DNA of 39,035 nucleotides from Chromera velia (lineage: Eukaryota; Sar; Chromeraceae), in the NCBI GenBank assembly GCA_018398765.1, contig JAHBMJ010004776.1, positions 13,726-52,760 of the forward strand, read 5' to 3'. Below, piece after piece: positions 20,961 through 33,500 of this stretch. A program made the position numbers and the translations under genes. The first letter of the stretch is position 1. Each line of letters begins with the position of its first letter. The notes beneath the pieces are model-generated. The model did no database searches, was not told the origin of the DNA, and saw only the letters and a list, made by a program, of their open reading frames with translations.

Positions 20961-23900
20961 ATGGTGCAGAAACAATCGGTTGCGCCGTCTGCAAAAAGTG
21001 CAGGAGCAGCTTCGACAGGGAAACCAGGGAAGGTCAGTTTCACGTTCTCTCTTCCTAAATGTCATTTGCTTACAGCATCCATCGCAGCTCCCCTCTTCTC
21101 ATCACAACTGGGAAGCGAATTTGCACATCGAAGTGGGATGTATGAGAGGGAGACGGCAGAAGTCTGAATGAGGTCGAGTACGGAACTTCTTGGAGGAAAC
21201 CCTCACATAATTGAGTTTTTGCTCAGTATTCTCTTGTTCTCCCTCCCTCTCCTACACCCAGCCCCCCCCTGCTTTCTCTCTCTCTCTCTCTCTTTTGTGC
21301 GTGTGTATGCCCGTGTGAGGGTCTTCCCAATCAGCCGTCTCGACCTTGGTCGTGTCTTCTGTGTTCCCTTTCAGTTCCCAAATCGGCTTTCCTTTCCGTG
21401 TCTATGTGCATTTATTATTGCAATAGAAGTAAACATACGTGTGTGCGCGCGCGGCGGGGGCTGGGGTTCTCTCCTTTCTGTCAGGCAGTCACAAGTCACA
21501 TACGATCTCGTTTGTTTTGGGCTTTTAGCTCCCCTGCCTCTGCCTGACTCTCTTCCTACGCCAGTTCTTCGCTCTGTCTCACATTCCTGCATTTTTGTCT
21601 CCCACTCTGCCAGCTGGCGATATGGAAGGAAAAGGGAGACGAAAGACACACCGCCTCTCCATCCGAGGACGTCGAGGAGTCAAACGGCGCTTTAATGCTC
21701 TGCGTGGAGCAGCCCGTGTTCTTCTGTCTTTCTCTCTTACCCGCTTTTATGTACATTTATTTTTCTGCGAGGATGGGCTTTTGGATCATAGAACGAACAA
21801 GTGAACGGATGAATGTACGAAGGGATGACTTCCTTCCCCAGCCATGAGTGAATAAACAAATGACTCCCAATAATTCCCTGCAGCGCCAGGCGACGATCAT
21901 GTCTTTCTTCAAAGCCCCCGCCCAACCTGCTTCGAAAGGCAATGAAGCCAAGAAGAGCAACAACGCGGACGAAAATCAGAAACCAAGAGAGGATCCAAAG
22001 GAGGGGGGGAAGGAGAAGGGAACCTCTCCCCCGACCGCCCACTCCCGCTCTGTCGCACCCAAAGAGCCACCCCACACGCGCCCAACATGTGAGGGCATGA
22101 CTTCCAAATCCCTACCACCGCCTCCTCCCGCCTCCTCTGCTCCAGCAGCTGAAGGAGAGGGGCGTCCGTCCCCTTCGACTCGAAAGTCCCCTCGAGGCCT
22201 CTCTTCTTCTTCTTCCCCTTCTGCGTCTGCTGCTGCATCAAAGCAGGAGACCAAAAAGGCCGACTCCGGAAAGGAACCTCCTGAAAAGCAGCAGCAGCCA
22301 AAGGAAAAGGAAAAGGAAAGGGGGCGCCTGAAGAGGAATGCGGGCATGAGGGCGCTGTTTGACGACAGCGATGAGGAGGAAGAGACGGCGAACGGAAAGG
22401 GGGAAGAGGAAGGAAGCAGCAGGAGGGAATCTGGAGTTCCTCCGCGGAAGCAGGCACGACGCTCCACGTCTGAGGACAAAAAGCAGAAGCCTGCTCAAGA
22501 AAAAGAAACAGCAGCGCAGAAGAAGAACAACAAGCGGAAGAAAACAGAGACGGAAGAGTCGTCGGAAGAGGAAGAGGAAGCGTCTGCGTCGTCCGAGTCC
22601 GAGTATGAAGACAGCGAGTCCTCGTCTTCCTCCTCCGATTCCTCAGATGACGACTCCGATGAATCGATGGGTGCAGATTCGGAGGTCTGTCTGTCTTCTT
22701 GGAGATGATGCTACTCGTACCGTGATCTGTCTGTATATGTGTGCCCTTTGCGCGTCTTTCGTTCGTTCGTTATTTCCCTTTGTTCTCATCTGTTCACTCC
22801 TGTGTGCCGTCGCGCATACCTCCAATATTGTTTGTCCCCTCACTTGTCGTATTCCTTGTACAGGGTCTTCCGACTCTCCTTCACTCTTTTCGTTTCATTT
22901 TGGTTTTTCATTTTTCGCTCCCCTCTCTTGACTCCCCGCTCTTGCAGGATGAGTGGGACAATTTCGGAAAGGGGGGAGGTGCAAAGAAGGCAAAGGAGAA
23001 GAAGAAGAGCGAGCCGAAGGCAAAGAAGGACAGCGGAAAGGCCAAAGCAAGCTCCTCAAAGAAAGTCGCATCAGGTGGAAATTCAAACAAAAGACCCCGG
23101 CAAGAAGAAGAAAAAGAGAAGCAGGCAGGGGGGGCCAACGGAAAAGGAAAGGGAAAGGCAGCCCCCCTCCATGCATTTCCGATTTTTGCCCAAGCCGCTG
23201 CAGCAGCGCAGAGAAGAGCAGAGACCCCCACTCGCCCGAAGGCTCCTCGTTTCTCTTCTTCCTCGGCTGCGGTCCAGAAGGTCAGCCAGCGTGTACTCTG
23301 CAGCGGTAGCATTTCCATGCAAACTAGTGGCGGCCGACGAAAGGAGCCGCGGCCAGTGCAAAGTGGAGGCCCGAGAGTTTGCTTTCTTGCAGACCGCTCT
23401 TTTCAAGAAAAGAAGAAACTTTTTTTGTGCAGTGATGACTTCGATTTTGCAGTCATTGGATCTGCTGCTTCACTCTTCATGACATTTTTGTTGTTGCAGA
23501 CCGCCGTCAGCCTGGAGGACCTCGCCTGCTCTCAACGTCAGAGACGGCAGGAGACGGAGGAGACGGCAGGCGCAACTCCGGCCGCCCCTTCTGCAGAGAC
23601 GGAGACGGGACACGCCGCGGCCCTCTCCTCCGCAGAGCCGGTGGAGGAGGCCGAGAAGGAAAACTCAGACGCGAACTCGAGGCAGACAGACACACAAAAA
23701 GAGAGGGAGACGAAAGGGGAAGGGGAAAAGCCGAGGCGCGCATCCTTGTCGGGAGACAGAGACGCGACAGAGACGGGAGACCCCAAGGAGGAGACAGGAG
23801 AGGTGAGGTGGTCTCGGGAGAGACAGAAAGTCGTGGCTTCTCTTTCTGTTTCAGTTCTTTTGTCTCGCTTGCATTAAATTGTGTCTGGGGGGTGATGCTT

Positions 23901-26900
23901 GGGGCAGGTCGGTGTACGCAGAGGGTTGGCTTTGAGTGGTCCGACATTTCTTTTCTTTTCGTCTGGACGTTCTTGGATAGTCAGACGGACTTGACCGGCT
24001 CAACAGAAAAGAAGAGATTCATCATGAACGCAGAAGGAGCAACGCACCAACTGACACAGAGACAAAAATGCAACCCCTTAAAGACTCTTCGCCCCGTGCC
24101 TGCATCAGCGTCATCAGCTTTCCGCCCGTAGATGTGATGAGTGGTTGATTTGTTTTAATGAAAAGTCTGTTGCATCAATCCGAATAATCTGCAGAAGCAG
24201 CTGCAGTCTGCCCCTGCCGCGTCGGAGGAAACAGCCCCCCGACCGGAGCGCCGTCCCCTCCAGTTGTCCTCCGACAGTGCCCAGAAGTCGAGTGCCAAGG
24301 CCAAACAGAAGAGGGAGGTGAACAAAGCAAAGTCCTCGGACAAAACAGAAAAGGAAAACGCGTTGCGACAGAAGCTTCTCAACACGAAGGCTGCACAGGT
24401 ACGGAAGCCGAGAGAAAGCGTCGGTGCGTGCGTGCGTGCGTGTGTGTGTGTGTGAGAGAGAGAGAGAGGGGGGGAGGGAGGGAGGGAGGGAGGGAGAGAG
24501 TGTCGGAGAAACAGCACAGAAGGGTGGCTAGTACAAGAAAACGGAGAGGACTGCGGATGTCTGATTGACCGACCTGCTGCCCAGGTCAAAGACTGAACCT
24601 CATGAATTCTGATCTGAGCTTGGAATTCTAAAACAGCTAAAAGCAGCACAGAACGACGAAATTGATCCGTTCTTACAAGTAATTGCATCGAAAGAAAAGC
24701 CATCCTCATCCTTTCCAGAAACCGACTCCTACCCTGTCACTTCCTCTCTCCCCACACCGTCTTGTGTACCTGCAGAACTGTCGCGTGTTTGCCGAGTACG
24801 TTGAACACTTCTATGGCGTGGGGAAATCCTTCAAGTTCCCTCCCTGGATGGAGCCCTCAAAAATCAAAGGTCCTCCTTTCCTTCTCTCTCTCTCTCTCTC
24901 TGTATGTGTGTGTGTGTGTGAGTGTGTATGAAGACCGGTTCGTCTGCAAGGCGGAGACGTCCTGTGTCAAGTGTCTCTGGATGTGATTGCGACTCATTTG
25001 AAGGAGTCTGCGAGTCGGGAGATGACGTTTTCTTGCGCTCCTCTCTGGGGCTGTGTGCGCTTCATTACCTCATTCACTCCTTCCTGCGTCGAGACGACAG
25101 GGGGCAAAGGGGACGAATGCTAATCAAATGAGTGCGGCAGCGAAACGCTCCACCTGGAGCAACGTGCTTCCTGTTTTTTGTCGTCGTTTTTGTTGTCCCA
25201 TTATACTTCAATCACCGATTTTGAACATGCGTGTGTGTTTATATCATCCTGTTTGCAAACAAGTTGAATCACTGAATGAATGATTTGATGGTGCAGACAA
25301 AAAGGGAAGGAGGCCCGACGGCGACGAAAAGGCCCAATCGGAGTACGACTTCAGGACGCTGTGGGTCCCTCGGGACGAGAAGGCTGCGAAGGTGGGTTGG
25401 GTCGGGGGGTGGCTGGCTCTGTGACGGGGTTTTTGAAGAGCCTTGAGGGGGGCGTTTGCGGGATAGACACCACTGTTGTCCTTCATACTTCCATTGTCAC
25501 AAAGCAGATCCATAGGATGATCCATAAGAGACTTCGAATGATCGCGATTCACGCATCGCCATGCATGTCGACCGGGAGAAAAACTCAATGGACGGTTCAG
25601 TGATTGGGTTGATGCAAGGATGGACAAACGGGCGGATTTGTGAATGGTCGGTCGGACTCCTTTCTGCATGCAGATTCTGATGAATGGCGCCACAGCCCCT
25701 CACTTCACTCCTGCCATGGCACAATACTGGGAGGTGAGTGCCTTCCTTGATGTTGAAAGTCAGATCCCTCACGTCGCGGGTGTTGACGAGCAAGTGCTGT
25801 AGCTGCTCCATCAGATCGTCTGTCTGTGCAAGACAGTGAAGAGCGCGTGCAGGGGGGGTTGAGAAAGAGGAGATGAAAGTATGCGTTTTTTTTTCGTTAC
25901 TCAGCGAGTCGCCTTTGTGTGCTGTTGGAATACTTCTCTAATTTTGCACGCACGCAAGAAGAACTTCTTTGTCGGTAGAGGCACCTAGACCGAAAGTGTG
26001 CACCTGTGTGGCCCCCTTCTCCCCCTGAGACTCGCGCATTTCCATTCCCGTTCACTATTGAATGTATTTGCTTCTGTGTCCCTCTCTCTCTTTGCAGGTG
26101 AAAAGTGAGCACTTCGACAAGGTCGTCTTTTTCAAGGTCGGTCGGTGGGGTGCTCCCTCTGCTCCCCATTCCTCCCCCTCTGTGTGTGTGAGAGAGAGAG
26201 AGCTTGTGCGTGAGTGAAGAACCAGCGGGGGGGAAAGTGATTTGGTCGCCGGGGTGAAGCGGTTTCTCCTTATGTGATTTTCTTCTGATCCATACTCTCT
26301 TTCTTTCTTTCTTTTTTTCTTTCTTTCTTTCTTTTCTTTCTTTCTTTCTTTCTTTCTTTTTTTTCTTTCTTTCTTTCTTCCTTTCTTTCTTTCTTTCTTT
26401 CTTTCTTCCTTTTCTTTCTTTCTTTCTCTCACTCTCTCACTCCATTCTTCCCTCTGTTCCTGAAAGCAGGTCGGGAAGTTCTACGAGCTCTTTTACGTCG
26501 ACGCATGCATTGCCCAGAGGGCTCTGGATCTCAAGTGGATGGGCAGCGACGAGAAGGTCTGCCTCTTTTCCGTCTCTGACTCTGTTTCCCGCCTTCTTGT
26601 CTATGTTCGTGAAGGAAGGAGGCCTCACGCTACACAGACAGGGAGGGAGAAGGATGGAAAAGATTTTCGAGCGAATTCTTTCTAAGTCAAGCGGTCTCGA
26701 ACACGGAGAGATTTTGCAACTTGCAAGAATTGGAATGAAAAGGACGGAAGCGGTTCTGGTATCCCATTGGTTTTTTGAGGTCTTCCAGAAGCCCTCGCAG
26801 ATCAGAGTGCATCAGAATCGTGTGACTCTACTTCGAGGCAAAACTCGTCGATTCAGTCTGCTGTGTATCAGATCTCTTCTTCTTCCAGTTTTGCTTTCGC

Positions 26901-29900
26901 TCTCCAGCTGCATCTCTTTTTCTGTCTGTCCATGTGTCTGTACACACACGCTTGTGTCTATTTGTGTGTGTGTGTGTGTGTATGTGTGTGTGTGTCTGTG
27001 TGTGCAGCCTCATGTCGGGTTCCCGGAGCAATCCCTCCATGCATATGTCAGTCTCCCCTTTTTGTGCGGTGTCTTTGAATCAGTATTTCTCGCACTTCGA
27101 CTCTCCTTCGCGTGCGCTTGCGTAGAAGCGTGCGTGCAAAAACGCGGCTTCACCTGCTATCGTCTTGTATCTCTAGCTCTCGTGAGACATCTTCTCTCAG
27201 TTCCCCTGCAGTGACGTAGGCACGTGCAGAGAGGCTCCCTACTCAACCCTTAGCTGCTTCGTCCCCGGCCCATTTCTCTTGCAGGCATGCTTCATTTTTT
27301 TTTTTTGCCTTTTTCATCAGCCCTTCACTTTTCTTCGATTTTTTCTTGCACTCAGTTCCACCACCTCCGTGTTTCTTCGTTGTTCCTTTTTGATTGATGC
27401 AGGCCGAGGGTCTCGTGCGGCACGGGTACAAAGTCGTGGTGGTGGAGCAGATGGAGACGCCGAAGCAGCTGGAGGAGAGGAACGCGAAAGCAAAGACAGG
27501 TCAGTCAGCACAAAAGAGTCGGACATGCCATTTCGGGGTGCAGTCGCTGCAAGCATTCTTCACGAGAGGGACAAAAATGGAGGCAGGCCGGATGGACATG
27601 GGAGCACCTAGGTGACCAACAGACGAGACGGCCTTTTTGTGTGTGCATGTGCACCTGCGTAGAGGCGTGCGTGTGCGGGCCCGTATGGATGCGAGATTGC
27701 AGTTTTTGAGCCTGCCGTGCTGCTGCCTCCTTGAAAACGAATTTGATTTTGCGTGAGTGAGTGCAGGGCAAAAGTCGAAGGCCGTGAAGCGCGACGTGTG
27801 TGAGGTCTACTCGCAGGGAACTCTGGAACACGACTCGATGCTTTGTGCGTCTCTCCCGATCATTCGTTCCCGCTCGCTCCTCCCCCCCCCCCCTTTTCTT
27901 CCTGTTTCTCTCTGTGTGTGTGCATGAATTTATGCGTGTGAGAGAGTGTATGTACGTCTGTCTGTTTATGCGTGTGCATCGTCTCCGTCGACCTCTTCGG
28001 AGGGAAGGGCGGCATTTGCCCTTCTTGCTTGCTACTGCCCTTCGTCCCGCCGAAGTCCTCCCCTCTCTTGTCAACGGGGTGTGTCTTTCGCCTGCTTGCG
28101 CACTCAGACAGACAAGCAGAAAGTCGTCCGCGTTCTCCCATGCACAGCTTTTTTTCAAGGCCCCTCTCTTTCTCTTTCTCCCTGTCTCTGTGAGAGTCTG
28201 TATGCCCGTTTGGTCTGTCTGTCCGTCTGTGCAGCGCCCGATTCTCGCTTCCTTCTAGCGCTTTTCTTCGAGGAGACTGCGAGAGGGCTGCACGGCTCTT
28301 CCTCGGCAGTACAGATGGAGGTCAGGGAGCACTGGAAGGCGATTCGGCCAGCTATGAAAAAAAGTGAATGCGTTGTGAGGCAACATCTGCATCCGTCGCT
28401 TCTTTGTTTGACTTGTCGCGTCATTTCCTTTCTGTTGTTGTTCTCTGGGCATGCGGATTGGAGGGGATCTGTGACATTCCTGTTTCTTGCCTCCCGCGCT
28501 AGGAGTTTGGTTCCCTGTCTCTCGCTTTCTTTCTTGAGGGAAAGCGGTCGTGTTGCCTTTCTGTCCGTGACCATTTGTGCAGGGGGAGGGAGGCGGACTG
28601 AGGACGACAGAGCTCTCTCCTGAGGAAGAGGGAGAGGCAGAGGGGGACTCGGGGGGGGTGTCAGCCTCTACTCACTCCGGGTCTGGCCGCGCCTTCGCCT
28701 TCTGTTTGATCGACGTGGCCGCGTCTGTCGTCCAGGTGGGGGGGGGGGGGGGNNNNNNNNNNNNNGGGGGGGGGGAGGGGGATTGACGAGTATGCTGTTT
28801 GTGGTTTTGTTTGTTTTTGTAATGCAGAGAGCGCTCTTTGCTTGAACGTCGCTTTGTTTTGGCTCTTCTTTGCTTTTCCTTTCCTTCCAGTCCTTTTTCC
28901 TCTCTCCATGTCTGCTCCCTTTTACTGAATTACTTCTCTCCGTTCCCCCAAAATGCAGGTGGGAAGACAGGAGGACTGCGAGACCAGGTCCGGTCTGTCG
29001 CTGCTTCTCGCACAGACGACGCCCGCAGAGGTTCTTGTGGGGTCTCAGAACGTCCCCTCAGACGTCACCAAGATGATCAGAACGGTCAGAAGATTGATCG
29101 GCCTGTCAGTTGGTTTCGCAAGGAAAAAAAAAGAGTGAAATGCAATTGTCTCTCGGTCCAGAATTCTGCCGATAGAGACTCCGCGTCCTCTTCGTTTTCC
29201 GTGCTTGCTCTCTCCCTCCTTCCCTCTCATATTTGACTCTGCGTCTGTGTGGGAAGACGGGGAAGGAATGGAATATGCATGCTCCTGCCAGTTTGCTTTT
29301 CGTCCCCTTTCTTTGCCCCCGCTACCGTTGAAAAAACACACGCACAAATGGCTATCGTCATTCTGAGGCCTCCCTTCTGATACGTTTCATCTCTGTGAAC
29401 CTTTTCTTGCCTCCCTTCCCCGCTGGCCCTTCTGCAGCTGCCCTTCAGCCCCCTCGTGACTGCAATCCCCTCAGAGAGCATCAACCCGATGGCAGCCCAG
29501 GCGGTGAGTGAGGAAGGCAGGGAGGGAGTCAAGCAAGGGGGACGTGTCTCTTTTGAGTGTCTTTTCTCCTCCACACACTCCGCAGAGCTCCTATTTGTCA
29601 AATGCCTGCTTGAATCATTCTTTGCTTCAAAAAATCCGTTTGTATTGAGTCTGATTGCTGTTTTCTGTGCTTCTTTCCTTTCAAAGAAACATCTGACATC
29701 TGATGACGAGTAGCTGCCGTGCAAGTTTTGACGCATATGTCTATCTGGACTTTTTGGCTGAATTCCTCCTCCCGTGTTTCTTTCTTTTGCTCCCTTCCTC
29801 GTGCGATGCTCTCAGACCATCGACACCTACTTCGCCCCAGACGGCACTGAGAACCCCGCAGACGCCGCAAAGAAGGGAGCGAAGAGAAAGACACCGGCAG

Positions 29901-30468
29901 TCATCGAGAAGCTCTCAGAAAGGTCAGGGACAGAAAGGAGAAGAGAAACAAATGCACAGGGTGGGGAAGCATGGGGGAGAAGCAAGACATTTGAGAGGGT
30001 GTAAGGGGGCACGAAAGAGCAGGTATGAGTGGAGCAGCCAGAGGGGGGCAGGATGTCACAGACTGCTCCCCCTCTCGCACCCCGGCTCCTTTCCTGCTTT
30101 CGGCAGCAGCTTGGCTTTCATGAGATGCTCCCCCTCTGTGTGCAGGTTTGAGTCTGTGACGTGCTGTCTGGGTCTCTCTCTCGGATACCTCCAGGAGGCG
30201 TTGCAGGACGAGAAGGTGACCAAATTCGGGAAGTTCGAGGAGCACTGCCCGGCAGACAGGGTCAGGGGGGGGTGAGGAGGGTGCACACGCGTTCGCTTGT
30301 CCTTTTTCTTTGTTGAATGGCTGAGGAGCTGCCAGTGCTGCAGGAATCGGGTGAGACAGGCGCAAGTGTGAACAGAGGCCGGGTGTGTCCCGAGAATCTA
30401 AGCACAAAGTAAGCGTGTGTGTGTGTATATATATATACACACATATGTGTGTGTAAGTGTGTGTGTGT

Positions 30469-30508
<40 letters not shown>

Positions 30509-33500
30509 AGACACATGATTCTCGACGCCGCTGCCCTCTCCAATTTGGAGATTCTGGTCACACAGGACGGGTGAGTGATCGGGGAAGGGGGGACATGGAG
30601 AAGCTGGAAAGCTGCGGGAATTTGAGTGAACGCCAGACAATGGTACGGTCGACGAAAGTCACAGTAGATGAAATCGTTCGCAAGGATGCCACCCTGCCTC
30701 TCTGTTTGCCTCCCTCTCGGACGCTCCTTTCCTTTGGTTTGCCGTGCTTTCTTTTCAGGAGCGACAAGCACTCTCTACTGGGCCATCTGAACCACTGTTC
30801 GACTCCTCTTGGAAAGAGACTTCTCAGGTGAGATGGTGAGCGAGGTGTCTGAAATGAAACGAAAATGAAAGAAAGTCATATCTTTGCTCTTTCCTTTTCG
30901 TCCACTCTTCACTTGTGCATGCGTTCTTGGGTGAGTCTTTTTACATCTTCTTTCCATCTAATTTTTGGTCTGTCCTCCGGCCTTGAACAGTGAGACGAAA
31001 GAAAGCCAAGGACAGAAACTGCATCTGTAGCGCCTCCTGTTCTCTCCTCGTCCGTGCTGTTCTGCAGACGCTGGCTGTGTGCTCCTCTTCTCGATGAGAG
31101 GGCGTTGAAGAAGCGTTTGGACGCGGTCGAGTGGTTGTTTGAGAACTCGGACGCTGCGGGAAGGCTCAGGAAGCAGCTGCAAAGAATGCCCGTGACGGAC
31201 CTCGAGAGATCGGTGGCGAGGGTCGTCAAACACTGCATGCAGGTACACACGGCAGCGGGCTCACCTGAAAATGGCAAGATCCTTTGTTTCGGCGCTTGTC
31301 GATTGATGAACTGGCCACACAACAGAAAGCTTTCTCTCTCTCTCACCCTTTGCCCCTGCTTGTTTGAGGAAGAATGCGACTCAAATGCTTCTTTTGTTTT
31401 ACGGTTCTGCCAAACCGTAAGTAAACTAACTAATTGAGTGTCGAACATTGACTCTGCAGCACACACGCGCCAAGCAGGCGATCTATTTTGAGGACGTGGG
31501 GGAGAAGCAGCTGCGGGATTTCGTGTCTGTCTTGAACGCCCTCGTGTTTGTCTCCGAAGTCGTCGTGCTGGATGCAGACGAGGTCAAGGAAGCCGAAGGA
31601 GAGGGCGAGAAGGAGGGAGGATTTCCCGCAAGACTGAAGGCTCTGAGGACGCTGCAGAAGGATGGGGGTCCGTTTACTCTCTTCCGTTCCTCTTTTCCTT
31701 TAGTTCCTTCCATGTCTTTGCGTTTGGAACACAAGGGTAGCAACGGAAATGAAGGAGGAAAGAGATCAGAACAGACCGTCTGTCTCATTTGTAGAAATGC
31801 ATGTCTTTGAGTCGAATCCTACTTAAGAGAGTGGCCTGATCTCTTTGTTCTGTCTGCGTGGCGTTATCCCAGAGATTCGCACATTGCTGTGCCGATCTTG
31901 CAGCGCTTGGTTTATTTTTTCCGTGGCGCCTTCCCCTTGTCTGTCGTTGTGGCCTGCTGATGGATACCGTCCCGTTTTTTTTTTTTTTACTTTTTTGCTT
32001 TTCTGATTGGCATCAAACCTTCTCTCCTTTCTTCCTGCTTTCTTTCCTCAGGACTGTTCCCTGACCTGATCTCTTTCTGTGAGGACCTGAAGAGGCATCT
32101 GGCAGAGGAGGAGGGCGAGAAGGGAGGGAAGAAACTTGTCCCGGCAGCGGTGAGTGGATTGGCCTCCAGGGAATTCGTCCTTGCTTAAAGCAGTATCGTT
32201 CGAATGCACTTCTCTCTTTTTTCGCTCCTTTCTTTCCTCTTTCCCTTGCTGCAGGAGTATGAGGGATTTGTCGTACGGGGTGGACTGTTAGTGCGTTGGT
32301 TCTTTATTTGTCTCTTTTCCTTTCTGATTTCTATTTTTCAGTCACACCGCATTGCGAACGTATTGTTTTCGATTCTTTCTTTGTCTTGCTTGCGCCCCGA
32401 ACTGCTCTCTGGCTGCAGGGAGCCGACGAGCGTGTGGACGGACTAAAGAAGGAAATTCAGGGCGTCAGGGACAGACTGGACAAGTGCCTCAAGGAGGTGA
32501 AGGACAGGCACAAACTGAGGGACTGCAAATTTGTGCACATGAAATTCAGGTGAGGGGCTGGGGAGACGGACGAACGAGAAGGCAGTCAGGAAGCCTCTGG
32601 AGCTTCAGCAGCGTGTCTGGTTTCTCCTTTCTCTTTCTGGCCTTAAAGCCTTCCTCACTTTTTGGCCGGCTGACTTTCCGAGTGAGTGGGTCAGTGTGAG
32701 GGAGTGACAGACTAAGCAAGTGAGTGCATCAACTGTTCCCTCCCTTGCAGGTACGAGATTCAGTGCGCAGACTCTGTCCCTTCCTCTTTCCTGAAGACTG
32801 TAGACGTGACGTCCTCTGTGAAGGGCTACGTGCGGTCAGTTGGGATTACAGGGGGTTGCGTCAGTCCATATGTGTTTTGGGGGGGTCCTTTGTACATCTT
32901 CGATGGATGAATTACGTTTTCTTTCTTTTTCTCAGCAGCGCTTTCGGTCATTCTTGTCGTCTATCCTTCTGGTCGCAGTCTGTATAGCTGCTTTGGCTTT
33001 TTCAAGCGTTGCAGGAAGATACTCGACGGCGTGGAAGTGGAAGACACAAAAGTGGCTGGAATGATGACAAGGCCTCTTGTTTTCTGACTTTCTCGTGCTG
33101 CTTCCAAGTTCCACACTCTCACATTTTGTCTCGTTTGGTTTGTCTTCTATCTCTCCTTGTGTCCTGCCTGTCTGCTTCTTTGTGCAGCTTCCACACGGAT
33201 GAAGTGAAGGAACTAGTGGAAGAACTTGAGGGTCTGTCCGTCCTGTGTGACGCTTTGTGTGTGAGTGTGTTCGTGTGAGCGGCCGGGTATGAGTCTGCGC
33301 GTGCGCCCCTACGTTTCCTGGATGATAAGAAGAGCACAAGGGAGAGAGCGAGGGCAGAATCGGGGGAGTCAATTGGAGCCTCCGTTCATCTGTTCGTCGG
33401 ATCGGGACGAATTGAACATCTGAGTCTCTCTGTCTATCTTGTGCACGCTCTTGTGTGACGATAGATATAGACATTTTCCCAGCCTGACCCGATTGGCACT

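Noticed and set aside
20604-21065. 153-codon minus-strand ORF near the MSH6 start
   Set aside because: Antisense to MSH6 exon 1, no recognisable domain, no supporting splice sites or composition.
23323-23336. ACTAGTGGCGGCCG resembling a cloning-vector polylinker
   Set aside because: Only 14 bases, not the exact polylinker order, and surrounded by genomic sequence with continuous MSH6 structure; coincidence is likelier than contamination.
22741-23877. 378-codon ORF as a single exon gene
   Set aside because: It is MSH6 exons 3 and 4 plus the in-frame intron between them and flanking intron sequence; conserved splice sites and phase support the spliced model.
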